This document shows, piece by piece, positions 29,079 through 37,633 of a DNA stretch of 64,000 nucleotides. The translations under genes and the position numbers were made by a program. Every line of letters starts with the position of its first letter. The stretch's first letter is position 1. The notes beneath the pieces are model-generated. The model was given only the letters and a program-made list of their open reading frames with translations, had not been told where the DNA came from and made no database searches. The stretch comes from CAKZLS01 sp963701445. Its GTDB lineage: Bacteria; Pseudomonadota; Alphaproteobacteria; Rhodospirillales; Defluviicoccaceae. The DNA is taken from assembly GCA_963701445.1 (NCBI GenBank), contig CAVPAM010000009.1, forward strand, positions 1 to 64,000. Reading direction: 5' to 3'.

Positions 29079-31655
29079 ATGAAGGGCGATTTCTCGCGAT
29101 CCACATTCGACAAGAGCAAGCACTACTCCGGCGTCCTGCAGCAGCAGGGACGGGTCCAGGTGGACGCGGACTGGAACGAATTCGTGGCCATCAACGCCCA
29201 CCGGCGGCGGCAGCTGACGCGCGACCTGATCGGCCCCTGCGGCGGACCGATCGGCTCGGCCGGTTTCGCCATCACGCCCGGCTCCGGCAACGCGCTGACC
29301 ATCGGCGCGGGCCAGTACTACGTCCACGGCCTCCTGGTGGAGAACGAGTCCGATACCGCCCTCACCGCCCAGCCGGATCTGCCGGCCGCCGCGATGCCGA
29401 CGGCCGCCGGAACCTACCTCGCGTGGCTCGACGTCTGGGAACGTCACCTGACGGCGCTGGACGACGACCACATCCGCGAGGTGGCCCTCGGCGGCCCCGA
29501 CACCGCCACCCGTTCGAAGGTCGTCTGGCAGGTGAAGCTCACCCCCGTCGAGGCGGGCAACGCCCAGCCCACCTGCGCCAGCGCCTTCGCCAACTGGGAC
29601 ACGGAAACGGCCCCAAGCACCGGCCAGCTCGCCGCCCGCGCCCAGCCGGGCGAGGATTCCGATAACCCCTGCGTCATCAAGCCCGGCGCCGGATACCGGC
29701 GGCTCGAAAATCAGCTCTACCGGGTGGAGATCCACGATCCGGGAGCGGACGGCACCGCCACCTTCAAGTGGTCCCGCGACAACGGCACCGTCGTCACCCG
29801 CTGGATCGCCCAGAGCGGCGACGAGCTTGAAGTCGCCAGCATCGGCCGCGACGCCGTGCTGCGGTTTTCCACCGGCGACTGGGTGGAGCTGATCGACGAC
29901 GAGCGCGACCTCGGCGGCCTGCCCGGCACCCTGGTCAAGCTGGTCAAGGCCGAGGGCACCGTCCTGACCATCGACCCCGCCACCGCCACCGCCACCACCG
30001 CCATCGCGAACTTCAAGACCAATCCGAAGGTCCGGCGCTGGGACATGTCCGACGGTCCGGCGACGGTGGAGGCGGCCGGCGCCGGCGACACGTGGCTGGC
30101 GCTGGAAGACGGCGTCGAGGTGCAGTTCCAGTCCGGCGCCTACAAGACCGGCGACTACTGGCTGATCCCGGCCCGCACCGCCACCTCCGACGTGGAATGG
30201 CCCACGGACGAAACCACGTCCAAGCCGCTGTTCGAGCGCCCGATGGGCATCCATCACCACTATTGCCGGCTGGCGCTGCTCGGCTTCACCGGCACGACCT
30301 GGAGCCCCATCCACGACTGCCGCAACCTGTTCCCGCCGGTCACCCAGCTGACCGCGCTGTCCTATCTCGGCGGCGACGGCCAGGAGGTGGCGCCCCATCC
30401 GACCCAACCGACCCTTCTCCGCGACCTGCCGGCGCCGCTTCGCGTCGGCGTCGCCAACGGCCGCCACCCGGTGGAGAACGCCCGCGTCCGGTTCCGCGTC
30501 ACGGTCGGCAACGGCCGCCTGCAGGGCAACGTCGCCAGCCGCGAGGTGGTGACCGGCCCCGACGGCCTCGCCGCGACCACCTGGGCGCTCTCCGGCGACA
30601 CGCCCGTTCAGAAGGTCGAGGCCGAATTGCTCGACGCCGGCGGCGCGCCCGTCCACCTGCCCATCGTGTTCACCGCCACCCTGAGCCAGGCGGAGCGGGT
30701 TTCCTACGATCCCAGGAACTGCCCGCCGCTGGCCGAGGCCGGCGCGATCACCGTGCAGCAGGCCATCGACGTGCTGTGCCGACGCTCGGGCGGCGCCGAG
30801 CCCGGCATGCGCATCAAGGACATCATCGCCGGCGGCGAACCGCTGATCAACGACACCGACGTGCCGGTCGAGCGGATTTCCCCCGAGGGCATCCAGATCC
30901 ACTGCGACCAGATGGTGGCGCAGGAGTTGGTTCGCGACAAGCCCGTGTGCTTCCTCACTCTCGAGCTCCCCTACCCGGTCGACGGACAGACCCGCCAGTT
31001 CTGGAACGTCAACCAGATTTTCGGGTTCCAGCCCATCGTCCTGGAGGCCAACCTCAATTCCGACAACAACGTGATCTTCTGGAGCCCGAGCGACGGCGCC
31101 ACGGCATGGCTGCGCGGCAGCCTGTTTCCCATGCTGAGGGAAATGCAGGCGCCGACCCGGCTGGTTGCGCGCCTGACCGCCAAGGGCAACTTCATCTGGT
31201 CGGCGGAGAACCCCGAGCTGTTCCTCGACGGCGACGCCTTCGGCCGGACGCGCGACGGCTCCGGCCCGACCGAACTCCGCCGGCCCATCGGCGACGACCG
31301 GCGCGGCGGCGACCTCGACATGTGGTTCTGGCTGGTGGAACGGCTGGAGGACCCCCGGCCCAACGTCGGCCTGGCGGGCCTCACCATCACTCCGGCGTCG
31401 ATCGTCGGCGGCCAGCCCGCGAACGGCTCGGTGATCCTGAGCCAGCCGGCGCCCGTTGGCGGCGCCACCGTCGCGCTCGCCAGCAGCAACGCCGAACTCG
31501 CCGCCGTTCCGCGATCCGTGACCGTCCGGGCGGGCGCCCGCAGCGCCAGCTTCCCGATCCAGACCCAGCCGCGCGGGTCGGCCAGGGTCGAAATTTCCGC
31601 GACCTTGGGCGGCGACGTCCAACGCGCGATTCTCACCGTCCGGACGGTCCAGTAG
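29079..31655 (+). CDS. DUF6519 eCIS-associated protein with C-terminal Ig-like domain
   Basis: 858 residues, intact. The N-terminus MKGDFSRSTFDKSKHYSGVL followed by QQQGRVQVDADWNE is the DUF6519 signature seen at the end of phage-tail-like clusters. The central region (about 430-520) has an Ig-like PVENARVRFRVTVGNGRL and GLAATTWALSGD. The last about 95 residues form another Ig-like repeat (LTITPASIVGGQPANGSVILSQPAPVGGATVALASSN pattern). Its role may be a peripheral baseplate or fibre-like part that contacts targets; this is inference. It follows the tail-I gene by 48 bp. Confidence 0.8.
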   Translation: MKGDFSRSTFDKSKHYSGVLQQQGRVQVDADWNEFVAINAHRRRQLTRDLIGPCGGPIGSAGFAITPGSGNALTIGAGQYYVHGLLVENESDTALTAQPDLPAAAMPTAAGTYLAWLDVWERHLTALDDDHIREVALGGPDTATRSKVVWQVKLTPVEAGNAQPTCASAFANWDTETAPSTGQLAARAQPGEDSDNPCVIKPGAGYRRLENQLYRVEIHDPGADGTATFKWSRDNGTVVTRWIAQSGDELEVASIGRDAVLRFSTGDWVELIDDERDLGGLPGTLVKLVKAEGTVLTIDPATATATTAIANFKTNPKVRRWDMSDGPATVEAAGAGDTWLALEDGVEVQFQSGAYKTGDYWLIPARTATSDVEWPTDETTSKPLFERPMGIHHHYCRLALLGFTGTTWSPIHDCRNLFPPVTQLTALSYLGGDGQEVAPHPTQPTLLRDLPAPLRVGVANGRHPVENARVRFRVTVGNGRLQGNVASREVVTGPDGLAATTWALSGDTPVQKVEAELLDAGGAPVHLPIVFTATLSQAERVSYDPRNCPPLAEAGAITVQQAIDVLCRRSGGAEPGMRIKDIIAGGEPLINDTDVPVERISPEGIQIHCDQMVAQELVRDKPVCFLTLELPYPVDGQTRQFWNVNQIFGFQPIVLEANLNSDNNVIFWSPSDGATAWLRGSLFPMLREMQAPTRLVARLTAKGNFIWSAENPELFLDGDAFGRTRDGSGPTELRRPIGDDRRGGDLDMWFWLVERLEDPRPNVGLAGLTITPASIVGGQPANGSVILSQPAPVGGATVALASSNAELAAVPRSVTVRAGARSASFPIQTQPRGSARVEISATLGGDVQRAILTVRTVQ

Positions 31656-31758
31656 CCGTCCGGGACCGATGGCGCCGCCGGACTGACATGGGGACACGGC
31701 CCCGCGCCCGTCTCGGGCGGGCCGCGCCGCCGGGCGGCGGCCGCTTCCGGCGGGCGCG

Positions 31759-33645
31759 ATGACCGGGATCGGATCCGGCGACCACGTCGTGCTCGCGCTC
31801 GTTCTGGCGATGATCGCCGGGCTGCTGGCGCTGCCCATCGCCCTCGTTCTCACCCGTGTCCTGGTTCGCCGGTTCCGGAAACGGGTCGAGACATCCATGG
31901 GCGTCGCGGCCGGCGCCGGGGCGCCCTCCCCGCCGGACCCGCCGGCGACCCTGGATCAACCGGGACACCTGGAGATCGCGCTCCTGGATGCGACGCCCCG
32001 GCGGGCAACGGCGGCACAAACCCTCCCCATCCTCGCCGGGGCGCGGAAGCGGGCGCGCTCGTTGACGCTCACGCACACCGTCGCCGCCTGCGCGCAATCG
32101 TTGATCCTGGCGGCGGTCATATTCTTCGCCGCGTACCGGGGCGACCGGCCATGGTACGAGGATGCCATCTGGTTCGTCGCCCTGTTCCTCATCACCGGAA
32201 CGCCGGCCATCATGGCCGCGGCCGTCGTCTCCACCCAGCGGCTGCGCTTCGTGGTGATGGCCGTGCTGCTGGGACTGGCGCTGTTCCTTCTCGCCTTGCT
32301 TGCCCTCGAACGATCCCTCGGGTCGCCCGGCCTCGACGCGAACATCGCGGACCGGGTGACGTGGCTGTGGATTCCCTTCGCCGGCGTTCCCGCCGTTTTC
32401 GTGGTTCTGCTGTACGGCCGGCGCGTGCGGGCGGTGGGACCGGTTGTCTTCGCCGCCCTCCTGCTGGCCCTTCTCGGACTGGGAGCGGGCACGTTCTACT
32501 CCGCGCTGTACGTCTTGGATCAGGCCGGACCGCTGCGGTTCGTCCGCCCGGACCTGGCCCCGCTTCCGGTCCTTGACGCCTTCGAACAGTATTCGGCGGA
32601 GATCGGAAGCCTGCCGTGGGATCGGAAGGCCGAGCGGATCGAGGCACTGGTCGACGCGCCCCTGAAGGTTATTTCAGCCACGAACCCGGAGGCGTTCGAA
32701 CAGACCCGCGTCAAGCTCGTGTTTTTCGCGATCTGGCTCACCCTCCCGCTCCTGGGCGCGATCGCCGCCTGGGCGGTGGTGCGGTGGATCGCGCGGAGCT
32801 ACCGGACGGGCCGCGCCAGCGACCAGATGCTGACCATGGACGTGCTGATGCTGATCTTCACGCTGTGGGCGTTCCTGGTGCTGTTCACCGGTTTCGGCGG
32901 AATGGCGGCGGTGTTCGCGCCGGTGGGCTTCGCGGTGTATAAACTGCTGGCGCTCCGGCGGTTGCGGCGGCGGTCCCGCTCCGGGACGGCCTGTCCGCCG
33001 CGAACCCTCCTGCTGCTTCGGGTTTTCGGCTTCGACAAGCGCACCCAGGGACTTCTCGATCAACTGGCAAGAACGTGGCGGCACCTCGGTCCGATCCGCT
33101 TGATCGGCGGCCCGGACCTGGCATCCACCACCATCGAGCCCCACGAGTTCTTCGAATTCCTCAACGGCAGGCTGAGCCGCGCCTTCATCAAGAGCGAACA
33201 GGATCTCGACGCGAGACTGCGCCAGAGCCGGACCGAGCCCGATCTCGACGGACTGTTCCGGATCGAGGATTTCTTCTGCCACGACGACACCTGGCGCATG
33301 ACCGTCTCCCGCATCGCCCGCGAGGCGGACGCGGTGCTGATGGACCTGCGCGGCTTCACGCCGGCAAATCGGGGATGCGTCCACGAAATCGAGCAGCTTC
33401 TCGCATCGGTCCCGCTTGAGCGCATCGCCATCCTCGTGGACGAGACCACCGACATCGAGCTGCTCGAGCTGACCGCGCGCCGTGCCTGGAGCATCATGCC
33501 GGGCGACTCCCCGAACGCGGCCCCCGGTGTCCACCGGCTCAAGATCCTGCAATCGTCCCCGCGCGCCCGCGAGACCCTGGGCACGCTGCTCGGCCAGTTG
33601 TGCGCGCCCTTCGAGGACGCGGCGACACCGCAAGCGGCGTCTTGA
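31759..33645 (+). CDS. Polytopic membrane protein with C-terminal TIR/SLOG-like domain (unclassified)
   Basis: 628 residues. About eight hydrophobic segments occupy residues 8-30, 105-250 and 320-395, separated by a soluble loop (about 255-315). The C-terminal about 210 residues are soluble. They open with LLLLRVFGFDKRTQGLLDQL, then IRLIGGPDLASTTIEPHEFFEFL, a FFCHDDTWRMTVSRIAREADAVLMDLRGF core, then CVHEIEQLL and IAILVDETTDIELLEL. This alternating strand-helix layout resembles TIR-, SLOG- or nucleotide-sensor-type Rossmann folds, but I cannot assign a family. It lies 103 bp after the DUF6519 gene on the same strand, so a link with the injection system (self-protection or release control) is possible. 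Confidence 0.7.
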   Translation: MTGIGSGDHVVLALVLAMIAGLLALPIALVLTRVLVRRFRKRVETSMGVAAGAGAPSPPDPPATLDQPGHLEIALLDATPRRATAAQTLPILAGARKRARSLTLTHTVAACAQSLILAAVIFFAAYRGDRPWYEDAIWFVALFLITGTPAIMAAAVVSTQRLRFVVMAVLLGLALFLLALLALERSLGSPGLDANIADRVTWLWIPFAGVPAVFVVLLYGRRVRAVGPVVFAALLLALLGLGAGTFYSALYVLDQAGPLRFVRPDLAPLPVLDAFEQYSAEIGSLPWDRKAERIEALVDAPLKVISATNPEAFEQTRVKLVFFAIWLTLPLLGAIAAWAVVRWIARSYRTGRASDQMLTMDVLMLIFTLWAFLVLFTGFGGMAAVFAPVGFAVYKLLALRRLRRRSRSGTACPPRTLLLLRVFGFDKRTQGLLDQLARTWRHLGPIRLIGGPDLASTTIEPHEFFEFLNGRLSRAFIKSEQDLDARLRQSRTEPDLDGLFRIEDFFCHDDTWRMTVSRIAREADAVLMDLRGFTPANRGCVHEIEQLLASVPLERIAILVDETTDIELLELTARRAWSIMPGDSPNAAPGVHRLKILQSSPRARETLGTLLGQLCAPFEDAATPQAAS

Positions 33646-33659
33646 ATACAGGGAGGAAA

Positions 33660-33734
33660 TGGTGCCGCCGGACAGAATTGAACTGTCGACCCCACCCTTA
33701 CCAAGGGTGTGCTCTACCCCTGAGCTACGGCGGC
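33660..33734 (-). tRNA. tRNA-Thr (anticodon GGT)
   Basis: Read on the minus strand, a 75-nt tRNA including an encoded CCA tail. The acceptor stem is GCCGCCG pairing with CGGCGGC. The D arm holds TAGCTCAGGGGTAGAGCA. The anticodon arm CACCC-TTGGTAA-GGGTG has anticodon GGT, and the T arm holds GACAGTTCAATTCTGTC. All stems pair well. The 3' end faces the contractile-injection region. Confidence 0.95.
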
Positions 33735-33830
33735 TTCGGAGGTAAACAGGAGCGCACCATGCCACAGGCGCGGCTCTCCTGACAAGCGTCGCTTGACGGT
33801 TTCGCGCAACCCGTCCACAGTCCCGCCGCC

Positions 33831-34001
33831 ATGACGAAGCCAACCAAATCCGGGAGCGCCGCCGAAGGTGCCTCCAAGTCCGATGATCGCCGCGCCCGCC
33901 AGGCGGCCGCGTTGCGCGAAAATCTTCGCAAACGCAAGCAACAGAGCCGGACCCGGGCCGACGCCAAGCCCACCGAACCGAAGGAAAACGGATCCCCCTG
34001 A
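33831..34001 (+). CDS. Small basic protein upstream of murA
   Basis: 56 residues, highly charged: DRRARQAAALRENLRKRKQQ forms a basic amphipathic helix and the ends are disordered. From memory, small proteins with an RRxAALRENLRRRK core precede murA in many alphaproteobacteria; function unknown. The gene starts at ATG 33831 and ends with TGA at 33999-34001. Codon use matches its neighbours. Confidence 0.65.
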   Translation: MTKPTKSGSAAEGASKSDDRRARQAAALRENLRKRKQQSRTRADAKPTEPKENGSP

Positions 34002-34213
34002 CCGCGCGCGGCCCCCGGCCGTCGCCGCGCGCCCTTGTGGTTACCCTTTTGGCCACCCTTGTGATCGGGCGCCGCATGCCGTAAAACCGCGCGTCATCGA
34101 AATGTCACGCACCCCCGGGATCGGCTGGCCTTTCCAACCAACGAAACCGCGCGCGCGGCGGGCACCAAAACCGGATACGCCCGCCCTCGCGCCCAGATCG
34201 TCGAGACCTCTCA

Positions 34214-35500
34214 ATGGACCGAATCCGCGTCCGGGGCCGCAACCCCCTTTCCGGCGTCATCCCCATCAGCGGCGCCAAGAACGCCGCCCTGCCGCTGATG
34301 GCCGCCTCGCTCCTCACCGACCAACCGCTGGTGTTGTCCAACCTGCCGCGCCTCATGGACATTTCCACCATGGTGCAACTGCTTTCGGAGTTGGGCGTGG
34401 AAATCAACGTCAGCGCCGACGTCGGCCCGTCCCATCCCACCGGCCGGGTGATCGAGCTGACGGCTCATTCCATCCGCGACTCCGTGGCGCCCTACGACCT
34501 GGTGCGCAAGATGCGGGCGTCGGTGGTGGTGCTCGGCCCCCTGCTCGCGCGCTGCGGCCGCGCCCGGGTCTCGCTGCCGGGCGGATGCGCCATCGGCACC
34601 CGCCCGGTGGACCTGCACCTGAAGGCGCTGGCGCAACTGGGCGCCGAGATCGAACTCAAGGAAGGCTACATCGAGGCCCGCGCGCCCGATGGATTGACCG
34701 GCGCCCACGTCACCTTTCCCGCCGTCACCGTGGGCGGAACGGAGAACCTGTTGATGGCGGCGACGCTGGCCAGGGGAGAGACGGTGCTGGCCAACGCCGC
34801 CCGCGAGCCGGAGGTCACCGACCTGGCGAACTGCCTGGTGGCCATGGGCGCCGACATCTCGGGCATCGGCACCGATACCCTCACCATCCGGGGCCGCGAC
34901 CGGCTGCACAGCGCCCTGTATACCATCCTGCCCGACCGCATCGAGATCGCCACCTACGCCATGGCCGCGATGATGACCGGCGGCGACCTCGAACTCCAGG
35001 GCGCCCGGCTGAACCTGATCGACGCGGTGGTCGACACGCTGACCGCCGCCGGCGGCGAGATCACCGAGACGCCCCGAGGACTGCGGGTGGCCCGCCGCAA
35101 CGGACCGCTCAAGGGCGTCGACGTGATGACCGAACCCTACCCCGGCTTTCCCACCGACATGCAGGCGCAGATGATGGCGCTGATGACGGTGGCCGAGGGC
35201 GCCGCCATGATCACCGAGACGGTGTTCGAGAACCGCTTCATGCACGTCCCGGAACTCTGCCGCATGGGCGCCGACATCAACGTCCACGGCGCCTCGGCCA
35301 TCGTCCGGGGCGTCCGCCACCTGTCGGGGGCCCCGGTCATGGCCACCGACCTCCGGGCCTCGGTTTCGCTGGTTCTCGCCGGTCTGGCCGCCGAGGGCGA
35401 AACCATCGTCAACCGCGTCTACCACCTGGACCGCGGCTATGAACGGCTGGAGGAGAAACTGGCCGCCTGCGGCGCCGACATCGAGCGGCTCAAGGACTGA
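34214..35500 (+). CDS. murA: UDP-N-acetylglucosamine 1-carboxyvinyltransferase
   Basis: 428 residues, full length. It transfers enolpyruvate from PEP to UDP-GlcNAc, the first committed step of peptidoglycan synthesis, in the cytoplasm. The N-terminal ISGAKNAALPLMAA motif (Lys22 and Asn23 bind substrate) is present, and the catalytic Cys lies in SLPGGCAIGTRPVDLHL at about residue 125. The Asp/Arg positions in PYPGFPTDMQAQMMAL also match. The presence of Cys rather than Asp at the active site implies fosfomycin sensitivity in principle. The hisG gene follows by 89 bp. Confidence 0.98.
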   Translation: MDRIRVRGRNPLSGVIPISGAKNAALPLMAASLLTDQPLVLSNLPRLMDISTMVQLLSELGVEINVSADVGPSHPTGRVIELTAHSIRDSVAPYDLVRKMRASVVVLGPLLARCGRARVSLPGGCAIGTRPVDLHLKALAQLGAEIELKEGYIEARAPDGLTGAHVTFPAVTVGGTENLLMAATLARGETVLANAAREPEVTDLANCLVAMGADISGIGTDTLTIRGRDRLHSALYTILPDRIEIATYAMAAMMTGGDLELQGARLNLIDAVVDTLTAAGGEITETPRGLRVARRNGPLKGVDVMTEPYPGFPTDMQAQMMALMTVAEGAAMITETVFENRFMHVPELCRMGADINVHGASAIVRGVRHLSGAPVMATDLRASVSLVLAGLAAEGETIVNRVYHLDRGYERLEEKLAACGADIERLKD

Positions 35501-35589
35501 GACCAGCCGCCCGCCGGTCGCGACCCTCACCCTGGAATTGGCCGGCGAAACTCTGTAAGGGTGGAGGCCAACCAGCAAAGAGAAGCCAC

Positions 35590-36255
35590 GTGGTCAACCA
35601 GAAGCTCGTTCTCGCCCTGCCCAAGGGGCGCATTCTCAAGGAAGTGATGCCGCTGGTCCGCCGCGCCGGCATCGAGCCCGAACCGGCGTTCGACGACTCC
35701 GACAGCCGGCAGCTCAGGTTCGCCACCAACGTGCCGGAGTTGGACATCATCCGCGTGCGCAGCTTCGACGTGGCCACCTTCGTCGCGTTCGGCGCCGCCC
35801 ATCTGGGCGTCGCCGGCAACGACGTTTTGCTGGAATTCGACTACCCGGAACTCTACGCCCCGCTCGACCTGGGCGTGGGCTATTGCCGCATGGCCATCGC
35901 CGAGCCCGTGGAACTGGTGGAGGAGGACGACCCCAGTTCGTGGAGCCACGTCCGCATCGCCACCAAATACCCCAACATCACCCAGCGCCATTTCGCCGGC
36001 CGGGGCGTGCAGGCCGAGTGCATTCACCTCAACGGCGCCATCGAGCTGGCCCCGGCCATGGGGCTCTGCCGGCGCATCGTCGACCTGGTGTCGACGGGCG
36101 ACACGCTCCGGGCCAACGGCCTGACCGAGATCGAGACCATCGTCGAGGTCACGTCCCGCCTCGCGGTCAACCGTACCGCCTGGAAGACCCGCCCCGACGA
36201 GATCACCCGCTGGATCGACCGCTTCCGGGAGGTGCTCCATGCCGATGCGGCTTGA
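35590..36255 (+). CDS. hisG: ATP phosphoribosyltransferase, short (HisG-S) form
   Basis: 221 residues, GTG start. It performs the first step of histidine synthesis, joining ATP and PRPP. The length and lack of a C-terminal regulatory domain show the short form, which normally works as a hetero-octamer with HisZ; no hisZ is in this window. Motifs are LALPKGRILKEVMPL at the start, FGAAHLGVAGNDVL (about 60), the PRPP-site-like ATKYPNITQRHFAGRG (about 120) and HLNGAIELAPAMGLCRRIVDLVSTG. It overlaps hisD by 17 bp. Confidence 0.97.
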   Translation: MVNQKLVLALPKGRILKEVMPLVRRAGIEPEPAFDDSDSRQLRFATNVPELDIIRVRSFDVATFVAFGAAHLGVAGNDVLLEFDYPELYAPLDLGVGYCRMAIAEPVELVEEDDPSSWSHVRIATKYPNITQRHFAGRGVQAECIHLNGAIELAPAMGLCRRIVDLVSTGDTLRANGLTEIETIVEVTSRLAVNRTAWKTRPDEITRWIDRFREVLHADAA

Positions 36256-37543
36256 TATCCGCGAGGCGGACTTCGAGGCCAACTTCAAGGCCATGCTCGC
36301 CGCCAAGCGCGAGAGCGCGCCGGACGTGGACGACGCGGTCGCCGCGATCCTCGCCGACGTGCGGGCGCGGGGCGACGCGGCGGTGCTCGACTACACCCGG
36401 CGCTTCGACGGCCTGGAGCTCACGCCCGAAACCATGCGCGTGCCGCGGACGTCTCGAGAACGCCGTCATGGACTGCGATGCCGGCGCGGTCGCGGCGCTG
36501 CAACTGGCCGCCGACCGGATCAACGATTTCCATGCCCGCCAGATCCCCGAGGACCTCGACTACACCGACAAGGACGGGCCTGCGGCTCGGCTATCGCTGG
36601 ACGCCGATTTCCGCCGCCGGCCTGTACGTGCCGGGCGGCACCGCCGCCTACCCGTCCTCGGTCCTGATGAACGCCGTGCCGGCCCGGGTCGCCGGGGTCA
36701 AGCGGCTGGTCATGGTGGTTCCGGCGCCGAACGGCCAGCTCAACCCCCTGGTGCTGACCGCCGCGTCCATCTCCGGCATCACCGAGGTCTACCGCATCGG
36801 CGGCGCCCAGGCCGTCGGCGCGCTGGCCTACGGCACCGCGACCATCGCGCCGGTGGACAAGATCGTCGGCCCCGGCAACGCCTACGTGGCGGCGGCCAAG
36901 CGCCGGGTGTTCGGAACCGTCGGCATCGACATGATCGCCGGCCCCTCGGAGGTGCTGATCGTCGCCGACGCCTTGAACGATCCGTCGTGGATCGCCGCCG
37001 ACCTGCTCGCCCAGGCCGAGCACGACACCGCCGCCCAGTCCATCCTGATCACCGACGACGCCGCCTTCGCCGACGCCTGCTGCCGAGGCGGTGGACGGCC
37101 ACCTGAAAACCCTGAAGCGCGCCGCAATCGCCGCCGAAAGCTGGGCCGTCAACGGCTGCGTCATCGTTGTCGAAAACCTGGATCAGGCGCCGGCGCTGGT
37201 GGACCGCGTCGCCCCCGAACACCTCGAACTGGCGCTCGAGGACGCCGACGGCTTTTCGCGCAAGGTGCGCCACGCCGGCGCCATTTTCCTCGGCCGTCAC
37301 GCCCCGGAAGCGCTCGGCGACTACGTCGCCGGCCCCAATCACGTGCTCCCCACCGGGCGCAGCGCGCGCTTCTCGTCGGGCCTCGGCGTCCTCGACTTCC
37401 TCAAGCGCACCACCTTCGTCGGCGGCGGCGCCGAGGGACTTTCCGCCGTCGGCCCGGCCGCCATCGCGCTCGCCGACGCCGAGGGCCTCGAGGCCCACGC
37501 CCGCTCCGTCTCCATCCGCATGAACCGCCCGCCCAACCCCTGA
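36239..37543 (+). pseudogene. hisD: Histidinol dehydrogenase, three single-base frame shifts
   Basis: 434 codons once corrected. It oxidises histidinol to histidine in two NAD-dependent steps. The order of motifs is normal: a helical N-terminus, GLYVPGGTAAYPSSVLMNAVPARVAGV, QAVGALAYGTATI, KIVGPGNAYVAAAKR, AGPSEVLI, QAEHDTAAQSILIT, APEHLEL, FSSGLGVLDFLKRTTFV. The frame moves +1 near 36450 (CGTCTCGAG), near 36580 (GGGCCTG) and near 37082 (TGCTGCC). Each would be restored by removing one base. As histidine synthesis is usually needed, consensus error is more likely than loss. Confidence 0.9.
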
Positions 37544-37551
37544 CGCGGAGT

Positions 37552-37630
37552 CGCGATCACGGAGGGGACCTCATCGTGATCGCGTTTCCCTGTCATCGGC
37601 GAAAGGGGCGGCCCGGGCAACCGGGCCGCC
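37552..37630. terminator. Convergent terminator region after hisD
   Basis: Two perfect 10-bp inverted repeats lie between the convergent hisD and the large minus-strand gene. The first pairs CGCGATCACG (37552-37561) with CGTGATCGCG (37575-37584) and is followed by TTTCCC. The second pairs GGCGGCCCGG (37607-37616) with CCGGGCCGCC (37621-37630) around a GCAA loop. The T-run after the first is short, so activity as an intrinsic terminator is plausible rather than sure. Confidence 0.6.
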
Positions 37631-37633
37631 GCC

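Noticed and set aside
28602..31898. Very long open frame (about 1100 codons) on the minus strand opposite the DUF6519 gene
   Set aside because: High-GC DNA gives long antisense frames. The translation is low-complexity, Gly/Arg-rich and has no motifs, while the plus strand encodes a clear DUF6519 protein.
9298..33696. 11-bp match TCGACCCCACC between the eCIS leader (9298-9308) and the tRNA-Thr gene (33686-33696) as a possible attachment site
   Set aside because: Too short, no integrase in the region, and the surrounding bases do not continue the match.
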